The position numbers and the translations under genes were made by a program. The notes under the pieces are model-generated. The model did no database searches and was not told the DNA's origin. It saw only the letters and a list, made by a program, of their open reading frames with translations. From contig JABWAJ010000425.1 of NCBI GenBank assembly GCA_013361075.1, positions 1 through 5,232 on the forward strand: a stretch of 5,232 nt of DNA, in the 5' to 3' direction. Of the stretch, positions 1-5,232 are shown in pieces. The stretch's first letter is position 1, and every line of letters begins with the position of its first letter. The stretch is from Saprospiraceae bacterium. GTDB lineage: Bacteria > Bacteroidota > Bacteroidia > Chitinophagales > Saprospiraceae.

Positions 1-1
1 C

Positions 2-91
2 AACATCATAGAGGTTGAAAAATTCCGTTTCGATTATTTTTTACAAACAGATGACCTCTCCAAGGTCTTTTTTAACCAAAATTCGGGATGA
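2..91 (+). CDS. possible 3' end of an upstream gene (partial)
   Basis: One forward frame is open from the left edge to a TGA at 89-91 and would encode the last 29 residues of a protein, ending in KVFFNQNSG. The other two forward frames meet stops within the first 20 bases. The tail is rich in Phe and charged residues and has no recognisable motif, so no function can be given. If real, the gene ends 27 bases before the next start codon, in the same direction. The stretch is AT-rich and short, so it could equally be non-coding upstream sequence that is open by chance. The sequence to the left of the window would decide. Confidence 0.4.
   Translation, partial: NIIEVEKFRFDYFLQTDDLSKVFFNQNSG
15..42 (+). 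promoter_or_regulatory. weak candidate Bacteroidota-type promoter for the CHAT gene
   Basis: TTG at 15-17 is followed 17 bases later by TATTTTTT at 35-42. This resembles the Bacteroidota sigma-factor pattern of TTG, then about 17-23 bases, then TAnnTTTG, with only the final G missing. Transcription would start near base 50 and give a leader of roughly 70 bases that contains the dyad at 98-115. The region is AT-rich, so chance matches are expected, and the site overlaps the possible end of an upstream gene. Confidence 0.22.
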
Positions 92-97
92 CTCATG

Positions 98-115
98 TTT
101 CAGTCCGAACTGAAA
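98..115. promoter_or_regulatory. perfect 7-bp inverted repeat abutting the CHAT gene start
   Basis: TTTCAGT (98-104) and ACTGAAA (109-115) are exact reverse complements around a 4-base CCGA loop. The dyad ends three bases before the ATG at 119. In RNA it could fold into a small hairpin covering the translation initiation region; in DNA it could be an operator half-site pair. It has no T-run after it, so it is a poor intrinsic terminator for an upstream gene. The repeat is directly visible; its function is inference. Confidence 0.4.
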
Positions 116-118
116 TAG

Positions 119-2944
119 ATGGCTTTCCAACGCATTTTTAGCTTCTTCCTGCTGATCGCCTGCATGACCTTCCTGCCAATGCCTGCGCAGGATCAACTTC
201 GCTTATTGGAAGATAAAATTGCCTGGTTTGAAGCCGATTTTAACCCGGATAGTTTGGCTTTTTATTACCGAAAAAAGGTTGCCTATTCCCGTCAAACGGA
301 CAATCTGGCGGATTGGGCCGATGCCTGGTTCAACTGGCAATACACGCTCGACGATGCTCATCACGAAGCACTGATTTTATTGGATTCAGCGGTCCAACTG
401 GCCTGGCGGCTGCCCCGGAACGAAGACGAAGCCATGGCGCTGGCCTATGTGCAGGCTGCGCGCTCCCGTCACTTGTTCGAATTGGGAAAAATACTCCCGG
501 CTGTCAAAGCCGGCGAAGCCGCCCTGGCCTTGTACGAAAGTGTTGCCCTGTATGACCCCGATGCACTGGATTATTTTTACCTGCCCCTGATCGGGCAATA
601 TACCCGACTTGGAGACAATGAAAAAGCGCGGATTTTGTGTAAAAAAGCCATTGAAAACCATGCTGAAGGTCCACAGGATGCGGCTTTGGCGGGTTTGTAT
701 AACAACCTTGGCCTGGCTTACTGGAATGACAGGGATTTTGAAAATGCAATTGCTGCTTTCAAAAAAGGATTGCAATGCCGGGATATTTCGCCAATCAAAT
801 CGGGATTGCTGCAACAATCTTTAGCACAAACTTATTTTGAAACCGGGCGTATCGATCTGGCAGAAACGTTTGCGACCACCGCAATTGCTGTATTGACGCC
901 TTTGAAAAATTCGGGGTTCGACCAGCAGGAGGTTGCCGATTATTTGTCGGGCGCATGGCTTGTCAAAGCGAAGTTGTGCATGCAACAGGGAAGATTTGCT
1001 GTGGCCCGGAAATACCTGCAGCAAGCCCTCGAAGAAGGAACAACGGCGCATGGGGCCTCAAACCACCGCGATCTTGTCAAAATTCAGGTTGAATTTGGCA
1101 AATTATACCTCCATACGGGCCTGCCTCAGGCAGCAGCCGAAGCTTTTCATGCCGCATTGTGCAGCCTGATTCCTGGATTACCGGCTTCCGATGTGTATGC
1201 ACTGCCCGCCCATGGTCAGTTGTACGAAGAAAACACCATTTATGAAGCTTTGGAAGGTAAGGCCGATGCCTTACAGGCCCTGCATGGGAAGTCGCGCCAA
1301 CTGACGAACCTGAAAACCGCACTCGATTGCCACCAATTGGCGGGCCGGGTGGAATCTATGTTGCGGCATGCCTTGCAATACGAATCTTCCAAAATCAGCT
1401 TGTTGTCGCAAAGCCGCCTGCGCATTGAAAAAGCCATTGACATCGCCCGGGAATTGTGGGAAGCAACCGGCGATATGCGCTATATTTACACAGCCTGGGC
1501 CAACGCCGAACAGGCCAAATCGGCCCTGTTGCTGGAAGCCGTGCAGCGCAACCGGTTTGATGCCCTCATTGCAGGTGATACGCTGCTTTCCGGTGCGCGT
1601 ACCTTGCGGCAGCAGATCGCCTCTCTCGAACGCCTGATGCTGGAAGAACCGCTCTCTCCGTCGCTTTCAGAATGGACTTTGCAGCGCGATGCCCTCATCC
1701 AGCAGTTGACGGCCCTGGAAGCCCGGTTGCAGCAACGATACCCGGCGCACTCCGAATTTCTGCGGCAGACGGAAAGTATTTCGGGGGCCTCCATCCGCGC
1801 TTTCCGGGATACCCTGCCCAACCATACCCTCATCGAATATTTTGCAGGAGACGACTATGTAGAGGTATTCGGGCAGTCGCCCAATGGCAGGGTAACCTGG
1901 AAACGGATCTCCAATCCGGATTCGCTTGCCGCAAAAACACAACAGTTTTTGTCTTTGTTACAATCGAGGAAGGCGATGGAACAGGCCAACGCTTACCGCG
2001 AATTGGCTTACCTGATTTACCGCGATGGGTTATTGCCTGTGTTGGAATCCCTGAACTTAAAATCGGGGGCACTCCTGCTCATTCCGGATGCCTGGCTGGC
2101 CAATTTGCCTTTTGAAGCGTTGTTAGATGAACCTGCGCCACAGGAACCGTGGGAACGTGCACCCTTTTTGCTACGGCGTTACAGCGTACAATATGCTTTT
2201 TCGCTGGCGGTTCTGGAAAGCCAACGCCGGTTGCCTTCTAAGGCTGAGGGCAATGTGTTGCAGGTAGCGCCCCGGTTTTCGGCAGGCCAGCGAGGGTTAC
2301 CCCCCTTGATCCAAAGCTCGGGGGAAGCACCCGTAGAGGAGATTTGCAAAAGCAAGCTGCTGATTGATGCACAAGCTGATTTCAAAACACTCCGGTTCAA
2401 TGCTCCGGGGTTCCGGATACTGCATCTTTCGACCCATGCCGGGATAGATACCGGCGGCCTGATGCCCCGGGTAGAATTGTTTGACCGGTCGGCCCTGCTT
2501 CCGGATATTTACGCCCTGCAATTACAGGCCGACCTTGTGGTGCTCAGTGCCTGCCAGACCGGGCTGGGGCAATTCCGGAAAGGCGAAGGCGTGATGAGTT
2601 TATCCAGGGCATTTACCTATGCGGGGGCCAAAGGTTTGATTTCCAGCCTTTGGACCATCAATGAAGCTGCGACAACCAACCTGCTCCGGCGCCTTTACCA
2701 AGGGCTTACCGCTGGCGAGGCCAAAGCGGAAGCGCTGCGCCATGCCAAGCTGGGATATTTGGATGACCCGGCCATAGCTGCTTTCCAAAAATCGCCGTAT
2801 TACTGGGCCGGGTTGGTATATTTGGGGGACGAAGGAGCGGTGGAACTCCGTGCCTGCTGGAATTTTCGTCTCCTGATCTGGCCGGTTTTGCTGATTTTGG
2901 CGGTCATGGGCTGGCTAAAACGAAAAACTTTGTTGGGTAAATGA
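119..2944 (+). CDS. exported TPR-CHAT domain protein, probable cysteine protease
   Basis: The 941-residue protein is predicted to be exported and tethered to the inner membrane. Residues 1-23 look like a signal peptide (hydrophobic 6-19, likely cut after PMPA). LIAC at 12-15 resembles a lipobox, but the hydrophobic stretch continues past it. Residues about 100-350 are TPR-like helical pairs, the clearest at about 188-221 (LYNNLGLAYWNDRDFENAI). Residues about 463-550 hold the AEQAKSALLLEAV helix and a coiled-coil-like segment, common in TPR-CHAT proteins. The CHAT domain spans roughly 560-905; HLSTHA supplies the probable catalytic His773 and LSACQTG supplies Cys812, so the clan CD caspase-like dyad is intact. 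A hydrophobic segment at about 918-933 followed by KRK suggests a C-terminal anchor with the bulk outside the cytoplasm. CHAT proteins are caspase/separase relatives, several of them activated by partners bound through TPRs; the substrate here is unknown. The ATG was chosen because it opens directly on the signal peptide. No Shine-Dalgarno is present. Confidence 0.93.
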   Translation: MAFQRIFSFFLLIACMTFLPMPAQDQLRLLEDKIAWFEADFNPDSLAFYYRKKVAYSRQTDNLADWADAWFNWQYTLDDAHHEALILLDSAVQLAWRLPRNEDEAMALAYVQAARSRHLFELGKILPAVKAGEAALALYESVALYDPDALDYFYLPLIGQYTRLGDNEKARILCKKAIENHAEGPQDAALAGLYNNLGLAYWNDRDFENAIAAFKKGLQCRDISPIKSGLLQQSLAQTYFETGRIDLAETFATTAIAVLTPLKNSGFDQQEVADYLSGAWLVKAKLCMQQGRFAVARKYLQQALEEGTTAHGASNHRDLVKIQVEFGKLYLHTGLPQAAAEAFHAALCSLIPGLPASDVYALPAHGQLYEENTIYEALEGKADALQALHGKSRQLTNLKTALDCHQLAGRVESMLRHALQYESSKISLLSQSRLRIEKAIDIARELWEATGDMRYIYTAWANAEQAKSALLLEAVQRNRFDALIAGDTLLSGARTLRQQIASLERLMLEEPLSPSLSEWTLQRDALIQQLTALEARLQQRYPAHSEFLRQTESISGASIRAFRDTLPNHTLIEYFAGDDYVEVFGQSPNGRVTWKRISNPDSLAAKTQQFLSLLQSRKAMEQANAYRELAYLIYRDGLLPVLESLNLKSGALLLIPDAWLANLPFEALLDEPAPQEPWERAPFLLRRYSVQYAFSLAVLESQRRLPSKAEGNVLQVAPRFSAGQRGLPPLIQSSGEAPVEEICKSKLLIDAQADFKTLRFNAPGFRILHLSTHAGIDTGGLMPRVELFDRSALLPDIYALQLQADLVVLSACQTGLGQFRKGEGVMSLSRAFTYAGAKGLISSLWTINEAATTNLLRRLYQGLTAGEAKAEALRHAKLGYLDDPAIAAFQKSPYYWAGLVYLGDEGAVELRACWNFRLLIWPVLLILAVMGWLKRKTLLGK

Positions 2945-2956
2945 GCAGGATTTTTT

Positions 2957-2981
2957 ACCTTGTCTGTCAAGCGGTTTTTTT
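2957..2981 (+). terminator. weak intrinsic terminator candidate after the CHAT gene
   Basis: ACC-TTG (2957-2962) can pair with CAA (2968-2970) and GGT (2973-2975), with a two-base bulge (GC) and a TCTGT loop. A run of T follows directly to 2981. Position just after the stop codon and the T-run favour a terminator. The stem is short and imperfect, so termination would be weak. Confidence 0.35.
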
Positions 2982-2985
2982 AAAA

Positions 2986-3011
2986 TTGCAAGCCTCAATA
3001 GAATACTTTAC
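2986..3011 (+). promoter_or_regulatory. weak promoter candidate for the secreted hydrolase
   Basis: TTG at 2986-2988 and TACTTTAC at 3004-3011 partly match the Bacteroidota TTG / TAnnTTTG elements. The 15-base spacing is shorter than usual and the last two bases of the -7 element do not match. The site lies in the AT-rich spacer 27 bases before the ATG at 3038, which is a plausible place for a promoter, but the match alone is poor. No Shine-Dalgarno sequence precedes this start, as is normal in the phylum. Confidence 0.2.
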
Positions 3012-3037
3012 CTCTAATTACGCATAAACTCTAACGC

Positions 3038-4486
3038 ATGAAAAAAATTTTATCCCTTTCTATCGCCCTCTTTTTGGTGGCTATGCTGGCTCCAACCCTG
3101 TCGGCCCAACAACTGGTCAGCAGCGGCCTGTTGGGCACACGCACCCGGGCGCAATTGCAGGCACAGTTCGGATTTTTCATCCAGAATGGCATCCGGATGT
3201 ACCGCATCACCTACACCACCCCGGATATTTCAGGGCAGCCCGACACCGCTTCCGGCTTGCTGGTCGTGCCGGTTCGCAACACCCCCAGCAGCTATCCGCT
3301 CATGTGTTACCAGCATGGCACAGTAGATTCCCGAACGGATGTGCCCTCTAACCTGCAGGGTGGCTGGGAACTGGCGGCTGTTTTTGGCGGAATGGGCTAT
3401 GTAACCGCTGCACCTGACTTTCTTGGGCTTGGCGAAGCCCGCGGTTTTCATCCTTATGTGCATGCAGAAACCGAAGCGTCTGCGGCAGTAGATATGCTGT
3501 TTGCCGTGCGGGAATTTGCCGAAGAAGACGAAGACCTGGTGATAAACGACCAGTTGTTCATCTCCGGCTATTCGCAGGGCGGCCACGCAGGGATGGCTCT
3601 GCACCGATCAATTGAGCAGGATCACTCAGATCAGTTCACCGTCACGGCAGCGGCGCACATGTCGGGGCCTTACAGCATTTCGGGCGCCATGCGCGATAAA
3701 ATTCTGAGCGATGAGCCTTACTATTTTGCCGCGTATTTGCCGTTTACTGTTTTGTCGTACGACCTGGCTTACGGGCTTTTCGACGACATTGAACAATATT
3801 TCAAGCAGCCTTACGCGGACATGATTGAGCAGTTTTACAATGAAGACATTAACCTGGGTGACCTCAACACCATGCTCATTGACCAGCTGGAGCTTGAATT
3901 TGGCGCATCGGTCACCAAAAATATGTTTCAGGACAGCATTTTGCAAGCTGTGATCAACGATCCTAACCACCCGGCCAATGTAGCCTTGCGCGCCAACGAC
4001 GTGTATGAATGGGCGCCTGTAGCCCCCACACGGCTCTACTATTGCCAGGCCGACGATCAGGTGACCTACCGCAACAGCATCATCGCTGATTCGGTGATGT
4101 CCACCGTTCTGGGGGCATTGGCCGTAGACGCCATCAACGTCAACCCCAATGCCGATCACGGAGGTTGTGTGCAACCCGCTGTCACCGCAGCGATATTTTT
4201 CTTTGCCAACCTTCAGGAAATTACGGTCGGCAGTAATGAAGTGGCAGCAGGCCCTCGTCCGGCGCTGTACCCTAACCCGGCTAATGAAAATTTCCAGGTA
4301 AAAAATGCCCCTGCCGGTGCACTGGTGCAACTGCTAACCTTAGATGGACGCCCGGTTTTTGAAGCTTCTGTGAGCGGAGAAAACCAGTCGGTTGCCTTAC
4401 CGGCAAATTTCCAACCCGGAGTTTACCTTGCACAAATCATCTGGGACAACGGATTTACGGTGGAAAAATTGGTGATCGGGAAGTAA
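3038..4486 (+). CDS. secreted alpha/beta-hydrolase (lipase/esterase-like) with T9SS type A sorting domain
   Basis: This 482-residue protein has a classic signal peptide (MKK, a hydrophobic core, then LSAQQ, with cleavage near residue 23). The hydrolase part covers about 25-395. YQHGTVDSRTDVPS looks like the oxyanion-hole strand and loop, and GYSQGG is the nucleophile elbow with Ser179. ADDQV gives the likely acid Asp339 (Asp340 is the alternative), and NADHGG gives His374, so a full triad is present in the right order. The stretch of about 160 residues between Ser179 and Asp339 is probably a lid or cap domain. Residues 410-482 (LYPNPANENFQV to the terminal EKLVIGK) are a typical T9SS type A C-terminal domain, which directs outer-membrane export and is then removed. 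Substrate is not evident: an ester or lipid is likely, a peptide possible. It follows the CHAT gene by 93 bases and is probably transcribed separately. Confidence 0.93.
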   Translation: MKKILSLSIALFLVAMLAPTLSAQQLVSSGLLGTRTRAQLQAQFGFFIQNGIRMYRITYTTPDISGQPDTASGLLVVPVRNTPSSYPLMCYQHGTVDSRTDVPSNLQGGWELAAVFGGMGYVTAAPDFLGLGEARGFHPYVHAETEASAAVDMLFAVREFAEEDEDLVINDQLFISGYSQGGHAGMALHRSIEQDHSDQFTVTAAAHMSGPYSISGAMRDKILSDEPYYFAAYLPFTVLSYDLAYGLFDDIEQYFKQPYADMIEQFYNEDINLGDLNTMLIDQLELEFGASVTKNMFQDSILQAVINDPNHPANVALRANDVYEWAPVAPTRLYYCQADDQVTYRNSIIADSVMSTVLGALAVDAINVNPNADHGGCVQPAVTAAIFFFANLQEITVGSNEVAAGPRPALYPNPANENFQVKNAPAGALVQLLTLDGRPVFEASVSGENQSVALPANFQPGVYLAQIIWDNGFTVEKLVIGK

Positions 4487-4494
4487 TGTTTGTC

Positions 4495-4537
4495 TGTATA
4501 GTCCGGTAGCTGCATCACCCAACTACCGGACTATACA
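4495..4537. terminator. perfect 15-bp inverted repeat, probable terminator hairpin
   Basis: TGTATAGTCCGGTAG (4495-4509) and CTACCGGACTATACA (4523-4537) are exact reverse complements around a 13-base loop. The structure lies 8 bases after the hydrolase stop codon, where a terminator is expected, and the stem is far longer than chance would give. It has no T-run directly behind it on either strand; the nearest is TTTTT at 4549-4553. It could instead be a 3'-end stabilising hairpin, a protein-binding dyad or the remnant of a small mobile repeat. Confidence 0.6.
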
Positions 4538-4558
4538 AACCGATTTCATTTTTCCCGA

Positions 4559-4614
4559 ACCGTCCACCGTCAACCGTCCACCGTCCACCGTCCACCGTCA
4601 ACCGTCAACCCTCA
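4559..4614. repeat. 7-bp tandem repeat array (ACCGTCM)8
   Basis: Eight uninterrupted heptamers fill this stretch. In order, the units end in C, A, C, C, C, A, A, A; the first seven read ACCGTC plus that base, and the eighth is ACCCTCA. A decayed ninth copy (ACCTTTT) runs to 4621. The array ends within a dozen bases of the msrB ATG, so it occupies most of the place where the promoter and leader of that gene should lie. A 7-base period is not a multiple of three, and no gene is supported here. It resembles the short heptanucleotide tandem repeats described in cyanobacteria and also seen between genes in some Bacteroidota. Confidence 0.9.
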
Positions 4615-4625
4615 ACCTTTTCATC

Positions 4626-4994
4626 ATGCCTTACAACGACCTTACTCCTGAAGAAGCGCGCGTCCTGCTCCACAAAGGCACGGAGCGCCCGTTTACCGGT
4701 GAATATTACGATTTCAAAGCGGCGGGTACCTACATTTGCCGCCAGTGCAATGCCCCGCTTTACCGTTCGGAAGACAAGTTTGATTCCGGCTGTGGCTGGC
4801 CCAGTTTTGATGATGAAATTCCCGGAGCGGTGCGCCGCGAAACGGATGCCGATGGCCGCCGTACGGAGATTTTGTGTGCCAATTGCGGCGGGCATCTTGG
4901 GCATGTTTTTCTGGGCGAGCGTTTTACGAAAAAGAACACGCGGCATTGTGTGAATTCATTGTCTATGAAGTTTGTGCCGAAGGAAGGAGCTTGA
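4626..4994 (+). CDS. msrB: peptide-methionine (R)-S-oxide reductase MsrB
   Basis: The enzyme reduces the R epimer of methionine sulfoxide in proteins back to methionine, normally with electrons from thioredoxin. At 122 residues it is a complete single-domain MsrB. Two zinc-binding CxxC pairs are present: Cys38/Cys41 (ICRQC) and Cys84/Cys87 (CANC). FDSGCGWPSF at 52-61 is the family signature and carries Cys56, at the usual resolving position. GHLGHVF at 89-95 holds the conserved histidines, and RHCVNS carries the catalytic Cys108. There is no signal peptide, so it should be cytoplasmic, and no MsrA domain is fused to it. The ATG at 4626 gives the normal N-terminus (YNDLTPEEARVLL). No Shine-Dalgarno is seen; the leader is the heptamer array. 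It stands alone and shares no obvious pathway with the two upstream genes. Confidence 0.97.
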   Translation: MPYNDLTPEEARVLLHKGTERPFTGEYYDFKAAGTYICRQCNAPLYRSEDKFDSGCGWPSFDDEIPGAVRRETDADGRRTEILCANCGGHLGHVFLGERFTKKNTRHCVNSLSMKFVPKEGA

Positions 4995-5045
4995 ATAAGT
5001 TAATTCACAAATTTGTTAAAGCTGGGCAATTTATTGTTTTCCATC

Positions 5046-5174
5046 GCTCGTGCCCAAGCCCTCCCTCGTGCCATAGCTCAAGCTTAATAAAATAGGCACT
5101 GCTCATTGGCCCCGCTCGTGCCGAAGCTCCATCACTTTCCACCCGCTTCATTTTAAAACGGCGCTGCTCGTGGC
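5046..5174. repeat. cluster of degenerate GCTCGTGCC-type interspersed repeats
   Basis: The core CTCGTGCC occurs at 5047-5054, 5065-5072 and 5115-5122, and as CTCGTGGC at 5167-5174. A looser copy, GCTCATTGGC, is at 5101-5110. Three copies extend into a shared right side: CCAAGC (5054-5059), CATAGCTC (5072-5079) and CGAAGCTC (5122-5129). Spacing between cores is irregular (18, 50 and 52 bases), so this is not a CRISPR or simple tandem array. The 238 bases after msrB (4995-5232) contain no supported gene. The copies may be remnants of a dispersed intergenic repeat family. Confidence 0.55.
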
Positions 5175-5219
5175 GACCTCTTGGGTCGCATACGGGTTAA
5201 GGCTGCGGGTTCAGCCCGC
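5173..5219. repeat. two small GC-rich hairpins at the right edge
   Basis: GCGACC (5173-5178) pairs with GGTCGC (5184-5189) around TCTTG. GCGGG (5205-5209) pairs with CCCGC (5215-5219) around TTCAG; in an alternative fold GGCTG (5201-5205) pairs with CAGCC (5212-5216). Neither is followed by a T-run, so they are not convincing terminators for msrB. They sit at the end of the GCTCGTGCC cluster and may belong to the same repeat element, which could continue beyond the window. Confidence 0.4.
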
Positions 5220-5232
5220 CGTCAATAAATCC

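Noticed and set aside
152..163. Lipobox LIAC, making the CHAT protein a lipoprotein
   Set aside because: The motif fits at residues 12-15, but the hydrophobic stretch continues past Cys15 and a better type I cleavage site follows (PMPA before Gln24). It remains a minor alternative.
386..817. Open reading frame of 143 codons on the minus strand
   Set aside because: It lies wholly inside the TPR region of the CHAT gene, has no recognisable motif or start context, and is explained as an antisense shadow of a well-supported gene.
3626..4330. Open reading frame of 234 codons on the minus strand
   Set aside because: It is long but fully antisense to the alpha/beta-hydrolase, whose triad and sorting domain fix the real frame. 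The translation is rich in Val, Arg and His, as expected for an antisense shadow.
4559..4621. CRISPR array
   Set aside because: Units are 7 bp with no spacers, far shorter than CRISPR repeats, and no cas gene is in the window.
119..4994. CHAT protein, secreted hydrolase and MsrB read as one defence or cell-death operon
   Set aside because: The genes share direction only. Spacers of 93 and 139 bases with hairpins or repeats separate them, no gasdermin, Cas, Avs or other known partner is present, and MsrB is an ordinary housekeeping repair enzyme.
5007..5016. Short AT-rich palindrome ACAAATTTGT after msrB
   Set aside because: Ten bases of simple AT-rich palindrome in an AT-rich spacer are readily expected by chance, and nothing follows it to suggest a terminator or operator.
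4874..5095. Possible 73-codon gene running past the end of msrB
   Set aside because: Its first half overlaps msrB in another frame and its second half reads through the degenerate repeats. No motif or separate start signal supports it.

Overview
The window looks like a chromosomal segment of a Bacteroidota bacterium, most likely Saprospiraceae or a related Chitinophagia/Saprospiria group. The clues are a type IX secretion (T9SS) type A C-terminal sorting domain on the secreted hydrolase, a large signal-peptide/TPR/CHAT protein of a kind frequent in these bacteria, the absence of Shine-Dalgarno sequences before all three starts, and moderate GC in genes with AT-rich spacers. The family-level placement is an inference.

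Layout, all on the + strand: (1) 2-91 is a possible 3' end of an upstream gene. A perfect 7-bp dyad (98-115) follows, ending three bases before the next start. (2) 119-2944 encodes a 941-residue exported TPR-CHAT protease-like protein with an intact His773/Cys812 pair and a C-terminal membrane anchor. (3) 2945-3037 is an AT-rich spacer with a weak terminator-like hairpin. (4) 3038-4486 encodes a secreted alpha/beta-hydrolase (Ser179/Asp339/His374) with a T9SS sorting domain. (5) 4487-4625 is a spacer with a perfect 15-bp inverted repeat and eight tandem copies of a 7-bp unit that run almost to the next start. (6) 4626-4994 encodes a complete MsrB-type methionine-R-sulfoxide reductase. (7) 4995-5232 has no supported gene. 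It carries degenerate GCTCGTGCC-like repeats and two small GC-rich hairpins.

Nothing shows that the genes form one pathway. Each is set apart by a spacer with dyad or repeat structure, so they are probably separate transcription units. Two of the three products are predicted to act outside the cytoplasm: a membrane-tethered CHAT protein facing the periplasm and a hydrolase sent through the T9SS. MsrB has no signal peptide and should be a cytoplasmic repair enzyme. No RNA genes, CRISPR arrays, transposases or integrases are seen. The points most worth a second look are the exported, tail-anchored CHAT architecture, the 7-bp tandem array directly before msrB, and the repeat cluster at the right edge.
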